Shown here one piece after another: positions 44,338 through 53,327 of a stretch of 64,000 bases of DNA. Under the pieces are notes generated by a model that saw nothing but the letters and a program-made list of their open reading frames with translations, did not search any database and was not told where the DNA came from. How positions within the stretch are numbered: position 1 is the first letter of the stretch; each line of letters begins with the position of its first letter. The position numbers and the translations under genes were made by a program. Origin of the DNA: Extibacter muris (GTDB lineage Bacteria; Bacillota; Clostridia; Lachnospirales; Lachnospiraceae); NCBI RefSeq assembly GCF_004345005.1, contig NZ_SMMX01000003.1, positions 248,001 through 312,000 on the forward strand, given 5' to 3'.

Positions 44338-44811
44338 ATGGCGACAAGAAAGATTCGGGAACTTGGTGAAGAAGTATTGACGAAGACATGTAAACCGGTA
44401 GATAAGCTGACGCTTCGTACGAAAGTGCTTATCAACGACATGTTTGACACGATGTACGAAGCGTACGGCGTAGGGCTGGCAGCGCCCCAGGTAGGGGTGC
44501 TCAAGCGGATAGTGACGATAGATGTGGGAGAAGGGCCGATCGTGCTCATCAACCCTGAGATCATCGAGACATCCGGCGAACAGACCGGAGAGGAAGGCTG
44601 CTTAAGCGTCCCTGGAAAATACGGTATCGTCACGAGGCCGGATTACGTCAAAGTAAGGGCGCTGGATGAAGATATGCAGGAGCGCGAGCTGGAAGGGACA
44701 GGGCTGCTGGCCCGTGCATTCTGCCATGAGATAGACCATCTGGATGGGAATATGTATGTAGGGCTCACGAAAGACGGGCTGCATGACGTGGGGTCCGGGG
44801 AGGAAGAATAA
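44338..44811 (+). CDS. def: Peptide deformylase
   Basis: 157 residues with the three deformylase motifs: GVGLAAPQVG (about 45), EEGCLSVPG with the metal-binding Cys (about 86), and HEIDHLDG with two metal His and the catalytic Glu (about 130). It removes the formyl group from nascent proteins. A strong ribosome site (AAGGAGAGG) precedes the ATG. Only one base separates its stop from the fmt start codon; formyl addition and removal genes are thus paired. Confidence 0.96.
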   Translation: MATRKIRELGEEVLTKTCKPVDKLTLRTKVLINDMFDTMYEAYGVGLAAPQVGVLKRIVTIDVGEGPIVLINPEIIETSGEQTGEEGCLSVPGKYGIVTRPDYVKVRALDEDMQERELEGTGLLARAFCHEIDHLDGNMYVGLTKDGLHDVGSGEEE

Positions 44812-44812
44812 G

Positions 44813-45742
44813 ATGAGGATTATATTCATGGGAACGCCGGACTTTTCTGTCGGTACGTTCGAAGCGCTGATTGCTGCCGGACATGATATCGTACTTGCGG
44901 TTACGCAGCCCGACAAGCCGAAGGGCAGGGGAGGGAAGATGCAGTATTCTCCTGTTAAAGAGAAGGCGCTGGAATATGGGATACCTGTATTCCAGCCAAA
45001 GAAAGTGAGGGAGGCAGAGTGCATAGACAAGCTTCGCGCATATGAGGCGGACATCATGGTAGTCATCGCGTTTGGGCAGATACTGCCGAAAGAGATACTG
45101 GAGATGACCCGGTTTGGCTGCGTCAATGTACATGCGTCACTGCTCCCGAAGTACAGGGGAGCAGCGCCGATACAGTGGGCAGTCATCAACGGAGAAAGAG
45201 TGTCCGGTGTTACGACGATGCAGATGGATGAAGGGCTTGATACCGGTGATATGATTATGAAGGCCGAAGTAGAGCTGGATGAAAAAGAGACTGGCGGCAG
45301 CCTGTTCGACAAACTGTCGGAGGCAGGTGCAAGCCTGTGCGTGGAGACGCTGAGAGCCATCGAAGAGGGGACCGCTGCCTTTGAAAAGCAGGGGGAGGCG
45401 ACGACGGAATACGCCCGTATGCTTCATAAGGATATGGGTAGCATCGACTGGAAGAACGACGCGCAGACGATCGAACGGCTGATCCGTGGCCTGAACCCGT
45501 GGCCCAGTGCATATACCAAGTGGGACGGCAAGGTGATGAAGCTGTGGGAGGCGGATGTCGTGCCGCAGAACAGCAAGGCTGCTCCGGGAACCGTCGTGTC
45601 TGTAGAGAAAGACGGCTTCTGCGTGCAGACAGGTGACGGCCTTCTCAAAGTGCGTTCTCTTCAGATTCCAGGGAAGAAACGGATGGAAGCAGACGCCTTT
45701 TTAAGAGGTTATAAGATTGAAGAAGGCTGTGGACTTGGTTAA
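44813..45742 (+). CDS. fmt: Methionyl-tRNA formyltransferase
   Basis: 309 residues from ATG 44813 (MRIIFMGTPDFSVGTFEAL). It has the N10-formyl-THF site SLLPKYRGAAPIQWAVINGE with the catalytic Asn-His-Asp group (CVNVHASLLP upstream and DTGDMI downstream), and a C-terminal OB-like domain with GLNPWPSAYT and LLKVRSLQIPGKKRM. It formylates initiator Met-tRNA. An earlier in-frame ATG at 44783 lies inside def and is unlikely. Confidence 0.96.
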   Translation: MRIIFMGTPDFSVGTFEALIAAGHDIVLAVTQPDKPKGRGGKMQYSPVKEKALEYGIPVFQPKKVREAECIDKLRAYEADIMVVIAFGQILPKEILEMTRFGCVNVHASLLPKYRGAAPIQWAVINGERVSGVTTMQMDEGLDTGDMIMKAEVELDEKETGGSLFDKLSEAGASLCVETLRAIEEGTAAFEKQGEATTEYARMLHKDMGSIDWKNDAQTIERLIRGLNPWPSAYTKWDGKVMKLWEADVVPQNSKAAPGTVVSVEKDGFCVQTGDGLLKVRSLQIPGKKRMEADAFLRGYKIEEGCGLG

Positions 45743-45827
45743 AAAGTGTTAAAATTTTATGAAGAACCGCTATTTTTCCTCTTTTTCATATATAATAGCT
45801 AGTATACATGTAAAAGGAGGCTAATAA

Positions 45828-46535
45828 ATGATATACCCAATGATGTATTTCGATCCAACGTACTTTTTAGTCATCATCGGCGTCATCATCTGTCTGATAG
45901 CGTCGGCAAAGATGAACGCCACATTTAATAAATATTCCCGTGTCCGCAGCCATACAGGGATGACTGGCAGGGAGGCGGCAGAACACGTTCTCAGGGGAGC
46001 GGGAATCTATGATGTGAAGGTGGAGCATGTCTCAGGCAACCTGACGGATCACTACGACCCGAGAAGCAAAGTATTAAGACTTTCTGACGCGACTTACAAT
46101 TCACCTTCTGTCGCAGCCATCGGCGTAGCGGCACACGAGTGCGGCCATGCGATTCAGCATGCGGAAGGCTATGCGCCTCTTACGCTGCGCGGTGCTCTTG
46201 TTCCCGTGGCGAATTTCGGAAGTGCCATCGCCTGGCCTCTTATATTGATCGGCCTGCTCATAAACAGCAGTTCTTCCGCGCTGCTGCTCAACCTGGGCAT
46301 TATCGCATTTTCTCTGGCGGTACTGTTCCAGCTTATAACGCTGCCGGTAGAGTTTAACGCATCCAGAAGGGCAGTCAGGCTGCTCGGAAGTACAGGCCTG
46401 CTGTATGAGAGTGAAGTTGCCGATACGAAGAAGGTGCTGACCGCCGCGGCCCTGACCTATGTAGCCGGAGCGGCCTCTGCAATATTGCAGCTGTTGAGAA
46501 TACTCGTTCTCACAGGAGGAAGAAGAAGCGATTAA
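45828..46535 (+). CDS. Zinc metallopeptidase, YugP family
   Basis: 235 residues. An N-terminal helix (FLVIIGVIICLIASA) is followed by the zinc motif AAHECGHAIQH (HExxH, about residue 103), a preceding DHYDPRSKVLRLSD block, and three more helices toward the C-terminus. YugP-type proteins are membrane-bound metallopeptidases of unknown substrate found in this same def-fmt-rsmB neighbourhood in many clostridia. AAAGGAGG precedes the ATG. An AT-rich gap upstream with a TATAAT suggests its own promoter, though no clear -35 box is seen. Confidence 0.9.
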   Translation: MIYPMMYFDPTYFLVIIGVIICLIASAKMNATFNKYSRVRSHTGMTGREAAEHVLRGAGIYDVKVEHVSGNLTDHYDPRSKVLRLSDATYNSPSVAAIGVAAHECGHAIQHAEGYAPLTLRGALVPVANFGSAIAWPLILIGLLINSSSSALLLNLGIIAFSLAVLFQLITLPVEFNASRRAVRLLGSTGLLYESEVADTKKVLTAAALTYVAGAASAILQLLRILVLTGGRRSD

Positions 46536-46557
46536 TCCGTATGAGGGGGAATACAGT

Positions 46558-47862
46558 ATGGCATCATCGGTAAATGAAAGAGAACTGATACTGGACACAT
46601 TGCTGCAGATCACGAGGGAAGGCGAATACTGCCATATCGCACTGCGCAATGTACTGGAGAAGTACCAGTATCTGGATAAGAAGCAGCGTGCGTTTATCAC
46701 AAGGGTGATAAACGGCACGCTGGAACATCTCATAGAGATAGACTATATGATCAACCAGTTTTCCAAAGTAAAAGTGAACAAGATGAAGCCGGCCATATGC
46801 GCAATCATAAGAAGTGGCGTCTATCAGCTGAAATATATGGACAGCGTACCGGACAGCGCGGTGTGCAATGAAGCGGTGAAGCTTGCAGAAAAGAGAGGGT
46901 TTTCAAGCCTTAAGGCGTTCGTGAACGGCGTATTGCGCAATGTCAGCCGCAATATCAATAAGATTGGCTATCCGAAAGATTACATAGAACACATGTCGGT
47001 CAGGTATTCCATGCCAAAGTGGATCCTTGAACAATGGCTTGAGCGGTATGGGGAAGATAATGTACTCGTCATGGCAGAAGACTTCCTGAAAGAGAAGCCG
47101 GTGACGATCCGGTTCAACCCCGACCGTATCAGCAGGGAAGAGCTGGAACAGATGCTGAGGGAAGAAGGGGTCCGCACGGAGGAGATACCGGAGTTTCCTG
47201 CGGCGCTTCACCTATACGGATATAACTATCTCGGAGGGCTTGAGAGCTTCCGCAAGGGTTATTACCATGTACAGGATATCAATTCTATGCGTACGGTGCA
47301 TTGGGCGGCTCCCCAAAAGGGCGATACGGTGATTGACGTGTGCGCCGCACCGGGCGGCAAAGCCCTGCATATGGCAGAGAGGCTGCACGGAACCGGCCAT
47401 GTGGAGGCCAGAGATCTGACCGGCTATAAGGTCAGCCTCCTGGAAGACAATATAGAGCGCAGCGGTCTTAAGAATATCGAGGCGGTGAAATGGGACGCCG
47501 CGGTTCTTGACAGATCTGCGGTGGGTTCCGCCGATATCGTGATTGCGGATCTGCCTTGCTCGGGGCTCGGCGTGATTGGAAAGAAGCCTGACCTTAAGTA
47601 TAAGATGACAGAGGAGATGCAGATGGAGCTGGCAGAGCTTCAGAGGAAGATGCTGTCGGTTGTACAGAATTATGTAAAACCGGGCGGAAAGCTCGTGTAC
47701 AGCACATGCACGGTCAGCTGGACAGAGAATGAGGGGAATGCAAGGTGGTTTAAAGAAGCGTACCCTGCGTTCAGCCTTGTGCGGGAAAAACAGATGATTC
47801 CCGGTCTGGATGAAGGGGACGGATTTTACATAGCGCTTTTCCAGAAGGAGAACCATGGATAA
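46558..47862 (+). CDS. rsmB: 16S rRNA (cytosine-5) methyltransferase RsmB
   Basis: 434 residues. The N-terminal NusB-like RNA-binding domain (about 1-140) precedes a methyltransferase domain with SAM motif DVCAAPGGKALHMAERL (about 260), catalytic Cys in DLPCSGLGVIGKKPDLKYK, and the second Cys in YSTCTVSWTENEGN. It methylates C967 (E. coli numbering) of 16S rRNA. Overlaps rlmN by 8 nt. Both modify rRNA and sit in the conserved fmt block. Confidence 0.95.
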   Translation: MASSVNERELILDTLLQITREGEYCHIALRNVLEKYQYLDKKQRAFITRVINGTLEHLIEIDYMINQFSKVKVNKMKPAICAIIRSGVYQLKYMDSVPDSAVCNEAVKLAEKRGFSSLKAFVNGVLRNVSRNINKIGYPKDYIEHMSVRYSMPKWILEQWLERYGEDNVLVMAEDFLKEKPVTIRFNPDRISREELEQMLREEGVRTEEIPEFPAALHLYGYNYLGGLESFRKGYYHVQDINSMRTVHWAAPQKGDTVIDVCAAPGGKALHMAERLHGTGHVEARDLTGYKVSLLEDNIERSGLKNIEAVKWDAAVLDRSAVGSADIVIADLPCSGLGVIGKKPDLKYKMTEEMQMELAELQRKMLSVVQNYVKPGGKLVYSTCTVSWTENEGNARWFKEAYPAFSLVREKQMIPGLDEGDGFYIALFQKENHG

Positions 47863-48925
47863 AAAGGATATCTGTTCGTATGATTACGTACAATTGAAGA
47901 AAGAGATAGAGGCGATAGGAGAAAAGAGCTTTCGGAGCAGGCAGATATATGAATGGCTCCACGTCAGGCTGGCGGACAGCTTTGAAGAGATGACCAATCT
48001 ATCAAAAAAGCTGAGGGAACAGCTGGATGAGAAGTATGAGATACGGAAAGTAGTGCCGGTGGAACATCAGGTCTCCAGAGTGGATCCGACGGAGAAGTTC
48101 CTGTTTGAACTTCAGGACGGCAATATGGTGGAGAGCGTTCTTATGCGTTATAATTACGGGAATTCCGTCTGCATCTCATCGCAGGCAGGCTGCCGTATGG
48201 GCTGCCGTTTCTGCGCGTCCACGCTTGACGGCCTCATGAGGAACCTGACTCCATCCGAGATGCTCCGGCAGATATATCAGATTCAGAAGAGGATTGGGGG
48301 GCGCATTTCCAACGTGGTCGTGATGGGGACAGGTGAGCCCCTGGACAATTATGAGAATTTTCTCCGGTTCATACGCATGGCCAGCGATGAACATGGCCTT
48401 CATATCAGCCAGAGAAATATCACCGCTTCCACATGCGGCATCGTGCCGAACATGAGGAGGCTGGCAGACGAAAATCTCCAGATTACGCTGGCGCTGTCGC
48501 TGCATGGATCCACCCAGGAGAAGCGGAAGGCCCTCATGCCTGTGGCGAATAAGTACAGCCTTACGGAAGTGCTTAATGCATGTGACTACTATTTTGAAAA
48601 GACAGGCCGCAGAATTACGTTTGAATACAGCCTCGTACATGGGGTAAACGACGGACCTGAGGATATAAGAGAACTGACGGGGATATTGAAGCACCGGAAC
48701 TGCCATCTGAACCTGATTCCCGTGAACCCGATAAAGGAGCGTGATTTTGTACGCCCGGACAGTAAAAATGCCCTTGAATTTAAAAATAAACTTGAAAAAA
48801 ACGGAATTAATGTTACTATAAGAAGGGAAAGAGGCTCGGATATAGACGGGGCCTGCGGACAGCTTCGCAGACGTCATGCTGCGGGCGATAAGGGAGAATC
48901 AGATGAAGATATATGCGATGACTGA
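47855..48925 (+). CDS. rlmN: Dual-specificity RNA methyltransferase RlmN
   Basis: 356 residues. The radical SAM motif is CRMGCRFC (about 115), preceded by CISSQAG, with GTGEPLDNYENFL and LALSLHG, and the methyl-carrying Cys in DIDGACGQLRRRHA near the C-terminus. It makes 2-methyladenosine in 23S rRNA A2503 and some tRNAs. The 3' end overlaps the phosphatase gene by 23 nt. Oxygen-sensitive Fe-S enzymes such as this fit an anaerobe. Confidence 0.96.
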   Translation: MDKKDICSYDYVQLKKEIEAIGEKSFRSRQIYEWLHVRLADSFEEMTNLSKKLREQLDEKYEIRKVVPVEHQVSRVDPTEKFLFELQDGNMVESVLMRYNYGNSVCISSQAGCRMGCRFCASTLDGLMRNLTPSEMLRQIYQIQKRIGGRISNVVVMGTGEPLDNYENFLRFIRMASDEHGLHISQRNITASTCGIVPNMRRLADENLQITLALSLHGSTQEKRKALMPVANKYSLTEVLNACDYYFEKTGRRITFEYSLVHGVNDGPEDIRELTGILKHRNCHLNLIPVNPIKERDFVRPDSKNALEFKNKLEKNGINVTIRRERGSDIDGACGQLRRRHAAGDKGESDEDICDD

Positions 48926-49646
48926 TGTGGGAAGAAAACGCGAAGTCAATCAGGACTATGTATATGTGACGGATAAGCCCATTGGGCCGTTTCCGAATCT
49001 GCTGGCGGTGGCCGATGGAATGGGCGGGCACAAAGCCGGCGACTTTGCGTCCAAATATACGGTCACGGTGCTGAGGAAGGAGCTGGAGCAGACGTCTATC
49101 GACCGTCCCGAGGAGATACTGCGGGGGATAGTGGCGACAGCGAACAACAAGCTGATAGAAGCCGCTGCCACCGATGTAAAGCTGGAAGGGATGGGTACGA
49201 CGCTGGTGACGGCCACTGTGGTAGGCAATACATTATATTTTGCCAATGTAGGGGACAGCCGCCTGTATCTGATCAATGAGAAAATACGGCAGCTGTCCAA
49301 GGACCATTCTCTCGTGGAGGAGATGGTAAGGCTTGGCGGGATAAAGGAAGAAGAGGCCAAGAATCATCCGGACAAGAACATAATTACAAGGGCCATAGGC
49401 GTGAAGCCGGATGTAGAAGCAGATGTATATGAGTACCGTCTGAAAAAGGGGGACACAATACTGATGTGTACAGACGGGCTTAGCAATATGGTGGAAGACG
49501 AAGATATGTTTGACATCGTGAAAGGTTCAAGAGATATTGTGGAAGCGGTGCAGATGTTGATTGAAAAGGCAAACAGTAATGGCGGGAGAGATAACATAGG
49601 GGTTGTTATGGCGGAGCCACTTTCAGATGAGGTGAGTACATGGTAA
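48903..49646 (+). CDS. prpC: PP2C-type Ser/Thr protein phosphatase (PrpC/Stp)
   Basis: 247 residues from ATG 48903 (MKIYAMTDVGRKREVNQDY). Metal-binding Asp are visible in NQDYVYV, AVADGMGGHKAGDFAS, ANVGDSRLYL, MCTDGLSNMVEDED and GGRDNIGVVM, the full PP2C set. It reverses phosphorylation by the adjacent PASTA kinase; the kinase start overlaps its stop by 7 nt. The pair regulates wall growth and stationary physiology in Firmicutes. Confidence 0.95.
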   Translation: MKIYAMTDVGRKREVNQDYVYVTDKPIGPFPNLLAVADGMGGHKAGDFASKYTVTVLRKELEQTSIDRPEEILRGIVATANNKLIEAAATDVKLEGMGTTLVTATVVGNTLYFANVGDSRLYLINEKIRQLSKDHSLVEEMVRLGGIKEEEAKNHPDKNIITRAIGVKPDVEADVYEYRLKKGDTILMCTDGLSNMVEDEDMFDIVKGSRDIVEAVQMLIEKANSNGGRDNIGVVMAEPLSDEVSTW

Positions 49647-51751
49647 AGGATGGAATTTATTTAGGGAAACGATATGAGGTGCTTAGCAAGATTGGTGCCG
49701 GGGGGATGGCCGATGTCTATAAAGGCAAGGACCATATGCTCAATCGCTACGTGGCAATCAAGGTATTAAAGAAAGAATATAAAGAAGACGACAACTTTGT
49801 CCGCAAGTTCCGCTCGGAAGCCCAGGCGGCAGCCGGACTTATGAATCCTAATATCGTCAACGTATACGATGTGGGCGAGGACCGGGGCCTGTACTATATG
49901 GTCATGGAACTGGTAGAAGGGATTACGTTAAAAGATTATATAGAGAAGAAGGGGAGACTGTCCCACAAGGAAGTGATAAGCATTGCGATACAGATGTGTA
50001 CCGGAATCGGGGCGGCCCATAATGCCCACATTATACACAGGGACATAAAGCCCCAGAATATTATCATATCCAGGGATGGCAAGGTCAAGGTAACCGACTT
50101 CGGCATCGCCAAGGCGACCACATCCAATACGATCAGCTCCAATGCTATGGGTTCTGTGCATTATACATCTCCCGAGCAGGCCAGGGGCGGTTTCAGCGAT
50201 GCCAAGAGCGATGTCTATTCGATAGGTATCACGTTATTTGAGATGGCTACGGGAGAAGTGCCTTTTGACGGTGAATCCACAGTAGCTGTCGCCATCAAGC
50301 ATCTGCAGGAAGAGATTACGCCGCCATCCGAGATTGTTCCGGACATTCCGTACAGCCTGGAACAGATCATCCTGAAGTGTACGCAGAAAAACGCGGAAAG
50401 AAGATACGGCAGTACGACTGAGCTCATCCAGGACCTGAAGCGCTCGCTGGTAGATCCGGATGGGGATTTTGTCGTTATTCCGCCGCTCCGCAATGCGGAC
50501 ACGGTCATAATCACTGATGAAGAGCTGGATGACATACGCAGTTCTTACGACGATGAAGATGAGTATGACGAAGATGACTATGACTATGATGACGACGAAT
50601 ACGAAGATGACGAATACGACGACGATGAATATGGCGACGGCGAGTATGATGAGGACGAGTACGACGATGAATACGATGAGGACGGGGCCGGCGCGAAGCG
50701 GGGAAGAAAAGGGAAGAATTCCGATGAAGTAAATCCGAGGATGAACAAGATTATGAAGATCCTGACGATCGTGGTCGTGGTAATCATAGTATTCATCCTG
50801 ATTTTCACGATTGGAAAGGCCGCGGGCATCTTCAAGTTCGGGCCGAAGATCAATACCGAAGAGACGGATACCGGCAAAGTCAAAGTTCCTGATATCGTCG
50901 GCATGACGGAGGATGACGCGAAGGCGGCGCTTAAGAAAAAAGGCCTTGGCATGAAAGTCGTGGCCCGCAAAGAGTCGAAGAAGTATGAAAAGGGTACGGT
51001 CAGCGAACAGAAGACGGAGGCCGGCAAGAAAGTCAAGAAGAATTCAACCGTAGAAGTAGTGGTAAGCTCTGACCTTGTGGGGGACGAGATTACCGTGCCT
51101 GACGTCAGCGGCATGAGTGAAGCTGATGCCCAGAGGGCGCTCGAGGATGAAGGGCTGAAGGTCGGCAGTTCAGAATTCGTCTATGATGACAACGTGGCGG
51201 AAGGCGATGTCATCGGAACGACTCCTTCCGCCTATGCTAAGGTGACAAAAGATACCGAGATAATCATGAAGGTAAGCAAAGGAGCCGAGAAGAAGACTGT
51301 GCCTGATATCCGCGGCATGAGCGAAAGCGCGGCCAGAGATGCCCTTGCGAATGCAGGCCTGTCGGCCGGCACCGTGACATACGATTATAATGACAGCGTG
51401 GAAAAAGGAAATGTCGTATCACAGAGCCTGAACGGCGGCAAGAAGGTATCCAAAGGCACGACGGTAGACTTTGCGGTCAGCAGCGGCAAGAAGCCGGAAG
51501 AGAAGATAAGTGTCCCGCCTGTCACCGGTGTATCCGAGAGCGATGCCAGACAGCTCATAAGCAATGCGGGACTGTCTGTGGGCACGGTCACGTACCAGGC
51601 AAATAACAATGTGGGCGCGGGGCTTGTCGTGAGCTGTGATCCAGGTGTCGGCAGCAGCGTCTCCAAAGGGACGAAGATTAACCTCGTCATCAGTACGGGA
51701 CCTCAGCAGCAGCCTCCGGCGGAAAATCCTGACGGTGAATATATGGAGTAA
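49640..51751 (+). CDS. prkC: PASTA-domain Ser/Thr kinase (PrkC/Stk)
   Basis: 703 residues. The kinase domain (about 10-270) has GAGGMADVYKG, VAIKVLK, HRDIKPQNIII and DFGIAK. A juxtamembrane linker at about 295-350 is almost pure Asp/Glu/Tyr (for example DEYDEDDYDYDDDEYEDDE). One membrane helix (about 373-395) leads to four PASTA repeats outside (VPDIVGMTEDDAKAAL, VPDVSGMSEADAQRAL, VPDIRGMSESAARDAL, VPPVTGVSESDARQLI) and a Pro/Gln tail. PASTA repeats bind peptidoglycan fragments. The acidic Tyr-rich linker is unusual in its purity; it is in-frame and codon-varied, so not an artefact. Confidence 0.95.
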   Translation: MVKDGIYLGKRYEVLSKIGAGGMADVYKGKDHMLNRYVAIKVLKKEYKEDDNFVRKFRSEAQAAAGLMNPNIVNVYDVGEDRGLYYMVMELVEGITLKDYIEKKGRLSHKEVISIAIQMCTGIGAAHNAHIIHRDIKPQNIIISRDGKVKVTDFGIAKATTSNTISSNAMGSVHYTSPEQARGGFSDAKSDVYSIGITLFEMATGEVPFDGESTVAVAIKHLQEEITPPSEIVPDIPYSLEQIILKCTQKNAERRYGSTTELIQDLKRSLVDPDGDFVVIPPLRNADTVIITDEELDDIRSSYDDEDEYDEDDYDYDDDEYEDDEYDDDEYGDGEYDEDEYDDEYDEDGAGAKRGRKGKNSDEVNPRMNKIMKILTIVVVVIIVFILIFTIGKAAGIFKFGPKINTEETDTGKVKVPDIVGMTEDDAKAALKKKGLGMKVVARKESKKYEKGTVSEQKTEAGKKVKKNSTVEVVVSSDLVGDEITVPDVSGMSEADAQRALEDEGLKVGSSEFVYDDNVAEGDVIGTTPSAYAKVTKDTEIIMKVSKGAEKKTVPDIRGMSESAARDALANAGLSAGTVTYDYNDSVEKGNVVSQSLNGGKKVSKGTTVDFAVSSGKKPEEKISVPPVTGVSESDARQLISNAGLSVGTVTYQANNNVGAGLVVSCDPGVGSSVSKGTKINLVISTGPQQQPPAENPDGEYME

Positions 51752-51782
51752 CAGTGAAATGTGAAGCCAGACAAGGAAGAGC

Positions 51783-52661
51783 ATGAGAGGAAAGATATTA
51801 AAAGGAATTGCCGGATTCTACTACGTTCACGTAGTAGAATCCGGTGTTTATGAGTGTAAGGCGAAAGGCATCTTCCGGAAAGAGAAGATTAAGCCTCTTG
51901 TAGGAGATGACGTAGAGATAGAAATCCTGAACGGGCAGGAAAAGACGGGTAACATTGAGACGGTATATCCCCGATGCAATGAACTGGTAAGGCCGGCCGT
52001 GGCCAATATCGATCAGGCGCTGGTCGTCTTCGCCATTACCCGGCCGAGTCCGCATTTTAACCTGCTGGACAGGTTCCTGGTGATGATGCAGAGCAAGGAC
52101 ATACCGGTCATCCTCTGCTTCAACAAGGAAGATATCGCGACGGATCCTCAGGTCAAAGAGCTGAAAGAGATATATGCAAGGTGCGGCTGCCCGCTTCTGT
52201 TCACAAGCGCACGGTCCGGGCAGAACCTGGACCAGCTGCGGGAAGTGCTGAAGGGCAGGACGACGGCGATTGCAGGACCGTCAGGAGTAGGAAAGTCCTC
52301 TATTATCAATATACTGCAGCCGGAGGCGAATATGGAGACCGGGGCAATCAGCAGCAAGATAGAAAGGGGGAAACATACGACCAGGCATACAGAGCTGTTT
52401 CCGGTGGGGGATGATGCTTATATCATGGACACCCCTGGCTTTAGTTCCCTGTATGTGAATGATTTTGATAAAGAGAAGCTGAAACAGTATTTTCCAGAGT
52501 TTGCTCCTTTTGAAGGGACATGCCGGTTTCACGGATGCGACCATATCCATGAGCCGGGCTGTGGTGTAAAGGAGGCTCTGGAAAGGGGGCTTATCCACAA
52601 GGTCCGCTATAAAAGTTATATGGAAATGTATGAGGAACTGAAGAATAAGAGGAGGTACTGA
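51783..52661 (+). CDS. rsgA: Ribosome small-subunit GTPase RsgA
   Basis: 292 residues. An OB fold comes first (GKILKGIAGFYYVHV), then the circularly permuted GTPase with FNKEDIA (G4), TSARSG (G5), GPSGVGKSS (G1) and DTPGF (G3). A C-terminal zinc motif follows (CRFHGCDHIHEPGC). It helps mature the 30S subunit. Codons about 10-21 contain a perfect 16-bp inverted repeat in the DNA (51811-51844). It lies between prkC and rpe in the conserved order. Confidence 0.95.
   Translation: MRGKILKGIAGFYYVHVVESGVYECKAKGIFRKEKIKPLVGDDVEIEILNGQEKTGNIETVYPRCNELVRPAVANIDQALVVFAITRPSPHFNLLDRFLVMMQSKDIPVILCFNKEDIATDPQVKELKEIYARCGCPLLFTSARSGQNLDQLREVLKGRTTAIAGPSGVGKSSIINILQPEANMETGAISSKIERGKHTTRHTELFPVGDDAYIMDTPGFSSLYVNDFDKEKLKQYFPEFAPFEGTCRFHGCDHIHEPGCGVKEALERGLIHKVRYKSYMEMYEELKNKRRY
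51811..51844 (+). repeat. Perfect 16-bp inverted repeat inside the 5' end of rsgA
   Basis: Positions 51811-51826 (CCGGATTCTACTACGT) are the exact reverse complement of 51829-51844, with only two bases between. It begins 28 nt after the A of the start codon. In mRNA this would be a stable hairpin at the edge of the ribosome footprint. Confidence 0.9.
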
Positions 52662-52664
52662 TTT

Positions 52665-53327
52665 ATGGATTATATTCTGGCGCCGTCAATTCTGGCGGCC
52701 GACTTTGCCGTGCTGGGCGAAGAGATGAGGCGAACGGCGGACAATGGGGCAAGATATCTGCACTTTGATGTGATGGACGGAATGTTTGTGCCGAGCATCT
52801 CATTTGGCATGCCGGTCCTTAAGTCTATCCATGAGGTGACAGAGCAGGTGATGGACGCGCATCTTATGGTACAGGAGCCCGTGAGGTATGTCGAGGATTT
52901 CAGGGATGCGGGAGCTGATATCGTGACGGTCCATCTGGAGGCATGTGAAGACGTAGGTGCGACACTTAAGAAGATCAAAGAGTGCGGGATGAAGGCAGGT
53001 CTGTCCATCTGCCCGGAGACCGGGGTCTGTGCGGTCGAAGAGTATATCCCGGACATCGACATGCTGCTCGTGATGAGCGTGCATCCTGGATTCGGAGGAC
53101 AGAAGTTTATTCCCGAGTCTCTCACTAAGATCAGAGACATCCGGAACATGGCAGTGGCACAGGGCAGGGAGCTGGACATCCAGGTGGACGGCGGCATCTA
53201 TCTGAGCAATGTGCGTGAAGTGCTGGATGCCGGCGCGAACATAATCGTTGCCGGTTCCGCCATATTCAAAGGAGACCCGGAAAAGAATACAAGGGAATTT
53301 ATGGAGATATTAAAAAGCTATGAGTAA
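52665..53327 (+). CDS. rpe: Ribulose-phosphate 3-epimerase
   Basis: 220 residues, a TIM barrel with LAPSILAADFAVLGEE, the metal-binding HFDVMDGMFVPSISFG (His, Asp), HLMVQEP, MSVHPGFGGQKFIPESL and VDGGIYLSN. It interconverts ribulose-5-phosphate and xylulose-5-phosphate in the pentose phosphate pathway. A GAGGAGG precedes the ATG. It overlaps thiN by 8 nt, an order conserved in Firmicutes (rsgA-rpe-thiN). Confidence 0.96.
   Translation: MDYILAPSILAADFAVLGEEMRRTADNGARYLHFDVMDGMFVPSISFGMPVLKSIHEVTEQVMDAHLMVQEPVRYVEDFRDAGADIVTVHLEACEDVGATLKKIKECGMKAGLSICPETGVCAVEEYIPDIDMLLVMSVHPGFGGQKFIPESLTKIRDIRNMAVAQGRELDIQVDGGIYLSNVREVLDAGANIIVAGSAIFKGDPEKNTREFMEILKSYE

Noticed and set aside
50517-50732. Acidic low-complexity stretch in the kinase as a frameshift or assembly artefact
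   Set aside because: The frame is continuous, codons vary, and kinase, membrane helix and PASTA domains are in frame on both sides.
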